From Antennarius striatus (lineage: Eukaryota; Chordata; Actinopteri; Lophiiformes; Antennariidae), in the NCBI RefSeq assembly GCF_040054535.1, contig NC_090785.1:8436501-8500500 (forward strand): DNA of 64,000 nucleotides, given 5' to 3'. This document shows, in pieces, positions 1-11,271 of the stretch (position 1 is the stretch's first letter; every line of letters begins with the position of its first letter). The notes under the pieces are model-generated. The model saw nothing but the letters and a program-made list of their open reading frames with translations, did not search any database and had not been told where the DNA came from. The translations under genes and the position numbers were made by a program.

Positions 1-3000
1 AGCAGCTGCCTGGTCGGACCTGCAGCTCTGACCATCTGTCCAAGTTCAGCAGATTGTGTGGGTCGGTGGATTCACAGACGTTTTTGGGTTTTTTTAAGAT
101 TGTGAAATTATTGGTTTTAAATGTTCATTTTTAATGTAAGGTCAAGAAATGCCCATTTTTTTAACTCTCCTTTTCCATTCGGTCACCAAATATGCCCATA
201 CTGGTGCTGCGATGTCTGGTTTTGCCACCAAATGATTCATGAAGCTCCTCCAACAGGAAAGTACCTCCAGAGAATTAGTGGCACAAAAGGCTAATTTAAT
301 TCCCAGTAAAAGAATATGTATGAGAAGATGACATCATTAAGGAAGAGCTGTCAAACAAGAAATAACAGAAAATGAGCTGGACACAGTGAAGTCAATAAGA
401 TATTTTCATTTCAATCACCTCTTTATCGTACACTGATAATTCCAATTACTGAAGCAATCGTGATTATTAATGATATGTTCATTGTGAGTTTCAATAATCT
501 TGATCAGGGACATATTGTGATAAGCTGAATTGGGTACCATGAATAAATTTCAGCCACGCGGCCACAAATTTGATTGACTCCACTGCACAAGCACTCCATG
601 GGAAAAATCTGTGCATTGGATTTGACAACAGCAGCATATTCATACTACCGCAAGTGTAAATCTCATTGAACTGCTGTCTTTTCAAAGTCAAACAGACAAT
701 TATCATGCATGTCTTTAACTGTCTGCAAAATATTCAGCTGGCATTTCTTTAGTGTTTCATATTGAGTATTTTTTTGAGCCATGAAACTCCTTTCTAAAAA
801 GAAACACACTGCAAGACTAAAATATGCATGAAGCTATACCACAACAGACACAAATATATAAGTAGGCCACAACAATAAACTAAGATCAAGAGATCTGCTC
901 CAGAGACAAGGGCTTAATGCGACATGCTTGATGCTGCATTAATGTGCAGATGGAGTCCACACACCACATGGACTTAAATGGCTTCCATTCGCAACACTGA
1001 TGAATGGGTTAAAGCCTTTAGGTAAACACAGCGCATACATGATGAGATATATAACTTGTTTGAGCCAAACAAAATATTAAACTGATAGAGAAAAGCAGAT
1101 GTGGACAGTGCTGGAAGCTGGGCAGACGCTATTGACTGACACCTTAGTGAAGCCAGTGGGGATCTGCCACAAGAACTACATAATTAGATGACAAGAGCCA
1201 TTTGAAACAGAGGTCCTGGAGACACAGTAGGAATTTCAAAGAGATTAATTATCAAAAAAGCTGATTTTCAATCAATTCAATTAATAGTTTCAACTGAAAT
1301 ACACAGGCTCACCTGAAACTGTTACCACAATTCTAATCCCAAATACTAATAAGAAAACTACAATAAAGAACATGAAATCGGTTAAAAAAAAAAACCTCAG
1401 CATTAAAAAATGCCACATCCCTGCTAAGCCTATGTGGGCTTTATGAATATATATGGTGTTATAATAGTCATGCTGCTGCCTGTCCTCCAGGTGTTTGCAG
1501 TGAGAAGAGGGACTCCAGCAGTTAGCAGGTGGGGATCATGATATAGGTGAATCAGGATGGGGGGATGTTTAAAGAGGACGGATGGGGGTTGGCTGCCGTT
1601 TCCTCCTGCGCATTGCGTTCCTTATCAAACACAGTGCACCAAAGGGCTACCAGCAGCGTAACCTTCACCAGAGCTCTGACGTCTGCAGTTTGGCTGGTGT
1701 AGGCTGGCTGCTACCTCAACAGAGAGCCTTGCACCTTATCTGCTCACACTAATAAATAGCCTTTAGCTTTATACCCATACGACTGAGCCTGGCATGCACT
1801 CAGTGAAAAGCAAGGTGACACATTAACATTTCTCCTTTCAGTTTTCTCTTTGAAATATTCTTTTGCTGCATCGTGAATATTCTAAGCTCCCTGTCGATTT
1901 AATTTCCTGCCAGTGGTGGATTTATGTTGGCAGTTTGGAAATCGTGACACTAATGTACTACTTGGAATGTATAGTCTAATATATAAAATACAGAGAAACT
2001 TTAAGTGTACTCAATGCTGAACAGTTTGTATTGGAATAATAAAGAAAAGCTGACTTAAAAGGTTGATTGTAACTCAACTCCAGGAAGAGGTTGAACAGTA
2101 AATTGGAAACTGAATTCTTTAGATCAGGTGCATTTGTTCAAAATAATAATGTGATGAGTTTGAGGCTAACGCTACAAAGAGAAAGATCTATCAGTAAGTA
2201 TGAATTTCTTTGCTGTTTAAAACTTGTATTTGAATCATTTAAAACAATGGAGACACTAAAGAAGTTAAACTGGTTGCTGAAACATAATTTTGTAAGGAAA
2301 TTCAAATCGCAGTTCAAAGTAAATGCCAGCAAAGAAAAGAGGCAAACTGAACTTTACATACGGAGAACAAAAACACTGGAATCTGCATTACCTCAGCCTC
2401 ACGTTTTCTGGAATTTGCATATATTTAATGAAAATGAATCCTCAATTATAAAAGGTGAATACTTAGTTGAGGAGTACGTAAATGTGTTATAAAACCAACT
2501 CTAATCCCAAACTAAATGATGTCTGTTTTACAGTTCAGTGAACACAAATCTCTTTTGAGAGCAATAACAAGAAGTGCAACAGAGGAAAAATGTCAATGAC
2601 AAGGTGATTGATTAAAAAGCATATGGTGGAAGATCCATAGATCAGTATGAGAGTGAAAGCATACAGGGTGGAGGGATGGAGCAAAGTAATTAGGTTAAGT
2701 ATCAGTAATCCTTTCATCTCTCTAAGCACCGCATCCCATTCAAACAAAACATACAACAAGCCTATCCTACCACACAGGAGAAGGTTGAGGATGCACAGCA
2801 CTGAATATTTGGAATGTACGTAGTTATCCTGTAAATTTAATTGAGAAACCCAGCGTTAGCTCAGGATTGTTCATTTTCCCTGCATAATACTGGAAGTTTA
2901 CCATTATTGTTGTTGGATTATTAGATTCATCTCCCTACCTACGTATTTGAATAAGCTCGCTTGAAAACGTCAGTGTCACGTTTGAACTCCACCCACTACC

Positions 3001-3950
3001 TGTCAATCAAGCGCCCAACCAATCACTGCGCCCAACAAATCGCCGTGTATCTGCCAGAAGGAATCACGTGAAAAATATGGCGTAAGGCATCAGGCAGGGA
3101 GACTTTTTGTTGCGATTATGCCTTTCGTCCGAAAAGTGAAGTTTTTTGAAAATGACGGGTCTGCGTTGTCGTGTGGACGCTGTAACCGAAACTTTTTCTA
3201 TCCAGGGGGCGTCTCCCTGCGACAAAAATCGCTGTGACGTTAGTGTGTGTGACCCGTGTCTACATGTACACACAGAATGGACGGAGTTAAAACCGGCTAT
3301 TTTCTGACTTATAACAGCGCCACGTCGAAGACGTGTTGATAAACGTGCTTGACAGTTGGATATTTGTTCGTGTGTTTCTTTATTCATGAGTCATAAAGTT
3401 TATATATTTATTTATTTATTCATCATTCATTCATTCATTCATTCGCGTTCCTTGCTGACGCTAGTTCAGGGTCAGACCAGGACGCGCTGCCTGCCAGTGG
3501 GAGAACTCTGATGGATGCGCTTCATTTATAATACCAATACATTTGTTTTCATGTTTGTAATGCAGTCTGATAGTATTGTTTTATCGTGGAATTTCCACGG
3601 TTTCCCGCTAGTAGTTAATATAATTGAATCAATAATATATAGTCCATTTTGCATCTTTTTTTTCCCCCTTGTTATTATTGCTACTCTTTTGATGAATGGT
3701 TGTTTTTACAACATGTTGGATGGAACGTCTCAGGGTGTGAGCCCTGACTGTCCCTGAGGTGAAACAAAAACAGGTTATGAAAACAGGAAATGTGAGCGTT
3801 AAACCATTGGAGTTTGTCAGTTTATCATGTTGACATTAAGTCAAGAGAGAAACTAGCTAGACTGGTGCAGAATCTCCAGACTAAAGGGAATGTGGGCTTG
3901 TCTAGGCTGGCTGTATCGTTACACACATGAGTCGTGATGACGATGATGAC

Positions 3951-3995
<45 letters not shown>

Positions 3996-4480
3996 AAAGC
4001 CTTCACTGGCACTATGAAGAAAAAGTCCTATAGTGAGCTGGTGACAGCATGTGTGTCATGGTGATCTGAGCTCCGACTACTAGACGTAAACAACGACAAG
4101 CTTCAGAATGCCTGCATGCAGACAGGCAGCAAAAACCCTGCATGCAGCCAGAAAACCAGGAAGCAAACTCCAGGTGCTTCCATTCCAGCAGCTCATGGAA
4201 CACAGAACAGTGACGTGACAAAACCGCCCATACATAAATGTGCGCTCTCCCGTGTCTGCCATGACAATAAACAGGATTGGAACACTCATTTTGCAATGAC
4301 TTCCAGATTCCAAAAGCCTTCCAAGACTAAAATATAAACGCTGTTTACAAAAGTCGTTCATGTGTAATGTGTAACACCGCAATAAATAATGACAAACCAG
4401 CTTCAGGCGCAACAGGCATTTACATGAGCCCAACCTGATTTAACACAAAACTAGCATTAATATTGCTGCGTCAGACGAGC
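1..4480. other. Gene-free stretch with no recognised coding sequence
   Basis: I see no exon with family resemblance on either strand; the open frames are short and have no recognisable domains. About 2950-3250 is richer in CpG and has several CCAAT-like boxes next to each other (about 3000-3040), so it could hold a promoter, but I cannot attach a transcript to it. A GAT-type microsatellite lies at 3936-3995. Parts of this stretch may be intron of the minus-strand gene suggested by the donor near 4485. Confidence 0.5.
3936..3995. repeat. (GAT)n microsatellite
   Basis: Tandem GAT repeat of about 60 bases, interrupted near its left end by GAC units. A plain simple repeat with no gene around it. 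Confidence 0.9.
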
Positions 4481-4485
4481 TCTTA

Positions 4486-4850
4486 CCTGTTTATTGTCCA
4501 GATTCAAATCTCTTCCCCTCAATGAACGCTGAATAAAATGTTTATTGGTGGTAATTTTCCGCCAAGTCGCGTTTTGAAGGCGATTTAAAAGAATAATAAG
4601 CTTTAATTGGAGGTGGAGGACAATGAGAAAACATCGCGTTATTGCTAGCTAGACAGATGAAGCGCGGCGGAGTGACATGCAGAAATGTTGGCTGTGACCG
4701 GAACGCAGTCGAATCACTGATTGGAAAAGAAAAATCCGAGGGACGGTAGATCTCTGAGGGAGGAGTTGTGAGGGAGGCAGAGTGTTTCTAAAATCATTGG
4801 CACAATCCAAAGTCGAGTAAAAAAAAAAAAAACCTCCGCAGAGTCATAAC
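4486..4850 (-). promoter_or_regulatory. Possible first exon and promoter of a minus-strand gene
   Basis: Read on the minus strand, a good splice donor (CAG|GTAAGAG) lies at about 4485. The sequence upstream of it (4486-4640) is unlike an intron and is followed by a CpG-containing segment with an inverted CCAAT box near 4720 and 4795. This would fit a non-coding first exon of a gene transcribed toward position 1. No downstream coding exon was recognised, so the call rests on the donor and base composition only. Confidence 0.25.
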
Positions 4851-6646
4851 TGTGCTCCCGGATAGTAAAGATGATCTTAAATTAGGTATGTACAGAATTA
4901 CAAGGCGCCACTGTTATTACTGAACATCAATTGTGCCTCAGGATGACAGTAAGTATACCTCCGCCAAAGCCCTTATGACTGACATGACATGACCCCTGTA
5001 ATAACGGTGTAACAGAGATTACCTTTACTCCAATATACCTCACGCCAAATTATTAAAAAAAATTGTTGTTTGTTTTGTTTCTGGTTTTTTTTTTTTTTTT
5101 CGTAATTAGATTGGTTACCTGCAAAACATTTTTCTCTATACTGGCTCATCAGGATTTTTTTTTTTTTTTTTGAAGATTTGACTTCTTATCAGATATATCT
5201 TTATCTTTAATCTTAATATTTACATAAAGTGACTGAACATGCCCCCTGGAGTCATGTTACCATCAAACATGCATACATTCCACTCTGTGAATTTTAAACT
5301 TTTAACGTGGATCCATGATGATGTGATTATGATCCAGTTCTGATTGCACGGTGGTGGAACATCATGACTTCTTCATACCTGTGTGTTTTTATTTTTACTT
5401 GACAGTTAAGTCGTCTTGGGTCAAGATCCACAAAACTAAGACCATTAATGATTTATTGCAGAAAATCAAACAGATTGACAAAAACAAGCAAACAGTAAAA
5501 CAATGACTTGTTTTTTAATATGTAAATATGTATACAGTATTAGATTTGTTTCACTTATATTGATATAGCAGCCCTAATATTAAAAATAAAAGCACCTCAT
5601 TGGCATCTTTCAGTATATTTTATATTTTATGAGAAGTCACTGTTTTGTGGAATTAAAGCAGAGGGAATACTCAGGTTGGGTAAATGTCAGTAGTATGGAT
5701 CCCGAGCAGTGAATGGAGTTAACTGTATGTCACTATGTGCTTCTCTTGAGGGACACAGACTGAATACTAACGTATAGTAATGGCTTTTTATGAAGATGCA
5801 TGTTATGTTTCTATAAAGTAGGTACTTGTTATGCTTTGTGTTGTGAAAATCTGAACCATTTCATTGTTCAAATCCTATAAAACTACATTGGAGGAAAAAA
5901 ACTGACGTGAAGCACACCGGTGTCTGTCTGAAGTTCATCAAGGTTACTTTTTTGCCCCCTGCTGGCACTTCAGAGGATTGCAAGTTCAACGCATAAACTA
6001 GCAGTGTTTAATGTACATGAGACAAAAATACATTTGATAGGAGTATATCTCAATAGTACAATAATGGACCGATGGTTAATTGAATATGAAATGTTTTTAA
6101 AAAGAAATTACATTTTGGACACATTCATTCAGTTTACAACATAAGTAGTTAATGATTCATGTTGAGGTATGTACGAACATTTCAGTTCTATTTCAGAAAC
6201 TTACAAGACATAAAATCAGTACATTTTAAAATATACACATTTCAGACAATACAACTATTTGGCAAACATATAATCTGTAAATATCAAAAAGTAGTGAATA
6301 AAAGAATTTTTTTTAAAAACCCATCACCCATTCCCAGCTACATCTCAAAAGTTCAAGTGTGTTTAAAAGCCAAGAGAACCATCTCAGAGCTTTACAGAAT
6401 CACAGAAAGGTAAAGGATTGCTGTACCTACCTAGAATCTTTCTGTCAAAGGAAATGTATCCATTATGAAATCAGTCAGTCAATGATCAGCATCAAGATAA
6501 TCAATGAATAAAAGTTCTAACAATTCATGGTGAGAAAAAAAGAAAAATAGTGGAAGGCATGTCTTAAAAATAACTTCTCTCAATTAACGCACAAGGCAGA
6601 AATTGGTATGCTGGCTATTAAGACACCCTACTTTTTGTTCCAGTCA
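4851..6646. other. Intergenic sequence and presumed hs6st2 3'UTR
   Basis: No coding exon recognised. The right part, immediately downstream of the hs6st2 stop on the minus strand, is AT-rich and is probably its 3'UTR. A minus-strand AATAAA lies at about 5451-5456, but I cannot tell whether it is used. Short poly-A and poly-T runs are the only other features. Confidence 0.45.
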
Positions 6647-8374
6647 CTACCACTGTTCCACATTGTCCAAGTAATCCTCCATAGTGCCGCTTTCATCCAT
6701 ATCCCACCAGTTTGGGAGCAGCATCTCAGGCCCCTCGTCGTCTCTGTCAGCCTTCCTCCTCTGCTGCTGCTCGCTTATCACCAAGTCTCTGTCAGGCTGA
6801 CGAGTTGTTTCTGTGGGCTTCAGTTTACCCCCTTGCTTTGTTATGAGCATTCCACGGTGCCGCCTCCTCTCCTGCTGCCGCCTCTCCCTGGCCTGCCTGC
6901 GCTCCTGCTGCCTTGCCACCTGGAAACGCTGCAGGAAAAGGTCACGGCCATACTCATACAGTTCTACATCCCATCGGTTTAGCTGGAGGATTTTGTGCTG
7001 CGTCTCGGTAAGTACCTCCACACTGGAGGCCCGTGTGCCATTGATCTGCGTAAAGGGTTTGATGAACTCCAAGTTAAAGGTACGCTCAAAGAGGTACTGG
7101 GTCTTACGTTGGTATTCAGTCAGCCCAAAGAAGGCCATTCCACACAAGTTACGTTTAGCGCTCTCCAGGAGAACTGCCCAACGCTCGTCCTCACTCATGG
7201 CAGACACGTTGTAGCAGCCAACCAGGCTGAGATCCGCCAGCATGCGGGTCTGCCGGTTGTTGGCCAGGTTGTAGGGGCAGTCCATGAACTCCTGCAGAGA
7301 GCATCCTGACCAGTCGTCTCCTGAGTAGCAGCTTGGCAGCTCAGACAGAGTTGGCGAACGTCCATCACACACGTGTAAGGAGGCTTTCCATGTAGCACCA
7401 CGCTGCACATGACGCCACTCGCTCAGATAGCGGGACACTGGGTCTCTTAGGATGGTGATATAATAAAAGTTCTTACTGGAAAAAAAAGGAAAAAAAAGGG
7501 AATTAGGTTTATAATAAGAGCATGACATAGCCTAAAGATGTCATTGATTTTCTTTGCGTAGTTTATAAATGCCATTATAACTCTTTGCCCATTTGCTGAA
7601 TAAAATATTAATGAAAATGTAATATATTAATCAGACATTAGGAAGAATATAGTTGATTGCATTTGATAAACTAAAATAATTATCAAGAACTAATAAGGAG
7701 CTAAAACCAATCTGATATTAAGGTAAACAGTGTTGTTGTTGTTTTAAATCCTCGTTAACATCAGTATTGCATCGTGATGCGTTCACGTCCCGCACCAACC
7801 TGGGCACGTTCTCTGGAGCCTCTCGTGAGTCCATGAGTGACGGGACGCAGCTGGTCAGCTCCGTCCAGTCGGCGTGAAGCCCGCAGCTCCAGCCCGTGGA
7901 GAAGCGGGAGAACAGCCAGGTTTCTTTCTTCCCTGGCCTGTAACAGGTACATTTCTTTTGACCTGCATGGCACTCGCACGGCCTCTCCAGCTGAATATTT
8001 CGCACCAGGTGTCGCCCAAACGTCGTACCTCCCGTTTTTTGAATGTGTAGAAAAACTATAACATCATCTCCTTTGATGTTGAAGTCTACCACACGGTTTA
8101 ATTCTGCATTTGTGAAGTTGAAGCGAGGGACAAAGCGGACCAGAGCGCCATCTTCTGCACTGTACGGATCCCTTTGCTGCCCGTCTCGTAGGTCACTAGA
8201 CTTGCTCTGGGAACCAGTTGCACCGTCGTCCATAAACCAGTATCCCATATGGTGTAGTATCTGGCACTCAGAACCGCTTGGACACACATACTGGATCATA
8301 ATGACGCCAAACAGCAACACCATCAGCAAGACGATCAGAAAGCGGTGGTGGCTGCTGCTGGACTTCTCATCCAT
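6647..8374 (-). CDS. hs6st2: Heparan-sulfate 6-O-sulfotransferase 2
   Basis: Golgi type II membrane enzyme that moves sulfate from PAPS to the 6-O position of glucosamine in heparan sulfate. Two coding exons: 8374-7800 and 7475-6647, joined AG|T with consensus splice sites, giving 467 residues. A short N-terminal tail is followed by one membrane segment (about 12-30), a variable stem, the 5'-phosphosulfate-binding motif HIQKTGGTTFGRH (about 110-122, Lys113) and the 3'-phosphate motif LRDPVSRYLSEW (from about 201). The catalytic domain is followed by a basic, Arg-rich tail. The start MDEKS and the QYVCPSGSEC that follows the membrane segment fit HS6ST2 better than HS6ST1 or 3. An upstream in-frame ATG at 8464 exists, but MDEKS matches the family start. 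The long Asn/Gln tail of mammalian HS6ST2 is absent. The first exon is CpG-rich. Confidence 0.93.
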
Positions 8375-8814
8375 CTTCCCGGGAAAGGCAGAAACGCATC
8401 CCTCAGATGGTCCGGACCGGGCCGCGGCTGGGACACCTCCGTGGAATGATGCGTTTAAGGCCACCGCATGAAGCTAAAACAATAACAAGACTAATGGTTG
8501 CCTGCTAACGGGACCTAGCCAGATTATCTCAGAAAAAAAACGGTTAAAGTCTTATAATCGTTGCGTTATTGTATATAAATGCATATATTGGATATCATTT
8601 TAAATTTTGTAGTCGTTTTGCCGATAGTATGAGTTGAACGAAGCGATAATAACTGTCAAAGAAAGATCCATATGTCTCACACTATTGTCGATTCTTGACC
8701 TTTCTTCCCATCAGCCTCTGCGCTGAATGGGGGCGTGGTTGTTACGTCAGTGCGTATAACGTACCAAACATGCTAAGAGTTACGTAAGTCAATGGAAGGT
8801 GTCGGTCCTTACGT

Positions 8815-8887
8815 GCCGAAATAGCTCAGTTGGGAGAGCGTTAGACTGAAGATCTAAAGGTCCCTGGTTCGATCCCGGGTTTCGGCA
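8815..8887 (+). tRNA. tRNA-Phe (anticodon GAA)
   Basis: A complete cloverleaf of 73 bases including the discriminator A. The acceptor stem GCCGAAA/TTTCGGC is fully paired, the D stem is GCTC/GAGC, the anticodon stem TTAGA/TCTAA carries loop CTGAAGA, and the T arm contains the B box GGTTCGATCCC. CCA is not encoded, as expected in eukaryotes. A TTTT run right after the gene (8888-8891) is a suitable Pol III terminator. It lies about 440 bases upstream of the hs6st2 start and is transcribed away from it. Confidence 0.97.
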
Positions 8888-9189
8888 TTTTGTTGCAGCA
8901 GATTTTCAAAGGGGGCTGTTAGGGTTTTGCTCTGAACAAAATCCTCTTCGGTTCTTGAGCTCGGTTGAGAGGTGTATCTCCAATGATCGGTCAAACTGTA
9001 TTACAAACAAGGTTTACTGAAGACGTTCAGCTGTTTACAAGTTGGTCAGGATACAGCGCTGGGCTCTCTGAACAGACGCAACAACAAACCTCTGGAGAAG
9101 AGCCCCGAATGTTCATTTACCGTGTGTTTTATAGTGGATAGACTGTTCTTCAATACTGAGTTCACCAGCCACCTGACTAAGCCTCACAT

Positions 9190-9560
9190 ATATCAGATAA
9201 AGTAATCTATGTAATCTATAAAGTAAAGTAATCTATATCCTGTTTTCTATAATCTATATATAAAGTAATCTATATCCTGTTTATATATATAAAAATATAT
9301 CCTATAATCTATATCCTATAATCCTATATCCTATATCCTATAATCTATATATAAAGTATATATAAAAAGTATAATCTATATAATATATAATATATATTAT
9401 ATAGTATAATCTATATAATATATATTTATATATATATAAAGTATATATATAAAGTATTATCCTATATCCTATAATCTATATATAAAGTATATCTATATCC
9501 TATAATATATAATCTATATATAAAGTAATCTATATCCTGTTTGATAAAGTAATCTATATC
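9190..9560. repeat. AT-rich degenerate tandem repeat
   Basis: Irregular tandem copies of units like TATAAAGTAATCTATATCC, mixed with plain TA runs. Units recur at variable spacing of about 15-45 bases, so it is a degenerate minisatellite more than a simple repeat. It directly precedes the LINE/SINE-like tail at 9575. Confidence 0.75.
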
Positions 9561-9574
9561 CTGAGCAGTGGATA

Positions 9575-9630
9575 TATGCAATTTCCTCCGGGATTAATAA
9601 AGTATCTATCTATCTATCTATCTATCTATC
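9575..9630 (+). mobile_element. 3' tail of a LINE or SINE with (CTAT)n
   Basis: The phrase CCTCCGGGATTAATAAAGTA followed by (CTAT)n at 9603-9630 is the typical 3' end of teleost non-LTR elements, here cut off at the 5' side. The same kind of end, G-G-G-A-T-(C/T)-AATAAAGT, is seen near 23430 (minus) and 62510 (plus). No coding part of the element can be recognised. Confidence 0.6.
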
Positions 9631-10654
9631 AATTTTATCTTTCATAAACTGCTGAAATCAAAAGGTCACAGTACCAAGTACCAACCATGCAAAGCCTCCC
9701 ATTTTTGCCTTCTTTACTGTTCAAATACTATTGCTCCACGTGGTTATCATGACATGTTAATGCAAAACTTTCATATTTATAAGTAAATTTAGTTTGCCTG
9801 TTTTATGATTGCTCAGTACATTCCTTTATTGAATTTTAGAATAGCCAGTGTCATATTATTATTCATAATATGTAATTCAAATTCAGGAGAAAACAAAACT
9901 CACCATAAACTTGTGGCTCATTCTACTGTTCTGACAATCTTGGTCAGAATAAAACCCTCATGTTAAAATCCGGGAAAAGTTTGAGAGGGGCGTGTTCATC
10001 AGAGAAGAAGTGAAGAAGCATGTAGACCCAAAATATAAACCCCAGAGCTGATTAATACATTCAAACCATGAAGACCCCCTCGTCTTCTGGATTTTAGTCA
10101 TAGTTTTCATTGAAAGATATGTAAATGAAATTAAAGTTTCTTTGTGTTACACCATAACAGTGTACTAAACGTGCTTTGAGCGATGTTTCATTGTCTACAT
10201 GACAGTTAATTTTAGAAGACAAGTATTGGACAGCAGAAATGCACATTCAGCATCAAGGAACAAGAAGGGCATTGAAAACTCAATAGAGTGCATAAGTTGC
10301 TATGACTACTCTATAAAGCATGCTGTGATGTGAGAAATGATGACCCATTCAGCTTTATGTCCAGCAATACCCCTGAGAATCTAGATCACAATTAACACCA
10401 CAGTGCTGCCAAGAGGAAAATGATTCTTTCCTCAGCATCACTGATTAATGATTATCAATCAGATCGACCAGACAATCAGTCTGTCTGCAGGGTATTTAAG
10501 ACCTTTTACATGCATAGGCCATGTAGCAGAAAATAGCCCTCCTGGGCGTTGGTTTGCAGCCATCACAGAGGCTACGTCACTGCAAGGGAGGCGTTGTGAT
10601 CGTTTATTTAAAACAGCATATCACTCTTCTCAGCTGTTGGCGGACCTTCTTGGT

Positions 10655-10905
10655 TACAACAGAGATGGTTAGGACACGTCCAGAGGAGAGATAGTGAATA
10701 TATTGGTAAAAGGATGCTGAGTTTTGAACTGCCAGGCATTAGGCTTAGAGGAAGACCAAAGAGGAGCTTTATGGATGTAGTGAGAGGACATGAAGGTAGT
10801 TGGTGTGAGAGAAGAGGATGCAGAAGACAATGTTAGATGGAGGACACTGATTCGCTGTGGCGACCCCTGAAGGGAAAAGAACGAAAGGAGTTGAAGAAGA
10901 TAATA
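10655..10905 (+). mobile_element. LINE fragment, end of the ORF2 reading frame
   Basis: Translation gives a run typical of the very C-terminus of vertebrate non-LTR reverse transcriptases: RWLGHVQRRDSEYIGKRML, then LRGRPKRSFMDVV, then after a frame change VRWRTLIRCGDP and a stop. The frame change lies near 10782 and fits loss of two bases. Only the extreme 3' end is present, so this is a 5'-truncated copy. RTE-like or related; the family was not settled by eye. Confidence 0.75.
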
Positions 10906-11271
10906 AACAAATGCAATACTTCAACAAAGACAATAAAATATTACTACAACAATATAAAACAACATACAATAATACTTAAAATGATGAAGAGGAAAAATAA
11001 AACAATGTAAAATTAAAATCAAATTACGAAAAAAACTTTTTTTGTGGTTCTTACAGTTTGCGACAGAGTGAGACCTCTATCTGCTTCGCCTCTTCTCTGT
11101 TGTGTAACGACTGTGTCTAGGGCCCCGCCCTATTGTCTTTCACCACACTCCTCCACGGTGAGCCGTTACTAAGGCAACAGACGGAGATGCGCTGACACTT
11201 TTCAATATTTTTTCTTCAAAACTGTCACCTCGGCGGTTCGTGTGTGTGTGTTTTGCTCTCTGGCTGACAAC

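Larger units (their letters stand above)
8892..11271. other. Intergenic: AT-rich repeat patch and LINE remains
   Basis: Between tRNA-Phe and the TMEM179-family gene. It contains an AT-rich tandem-like patch (9190-9560), a LINE/SINE-type 3' tail with a tetranucleotide repeat (9575-9630) and a LINE coding remnant (about 10655-10905). The last 200 bases before 11272 are CpG-richer and probably hold the TMEM179-family promoter. No host exon recognised. Confidence 0.6.

Noticed and set aside
2091-2492. Open frame of 133 codons on the plus strand
   Set aside because: AT-rich, no family resemblance, no flanking splice or promoter logic; expected by chance in such sequence.
3064-3387. Minus-strand frame of 107 codons in a CpG-containing segment
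   Set aside because: No recognisable family and no splice partners; the composition explains the open frame.
6813-7410. Open frames opposite or out of frame with hs6st2
   Set aside because: Shadows of the GC-rich hs6st2 exon; the hs6st2 frame is the one with conserved motifs.
8892-9180. Segment after tRNA-Phe considered as part of an LTR element, given the primer-like tRNA next to it
   Set aside because: No paired terminal repeats and no coding remains; the tRNA is a complete host gene with its own terminator.
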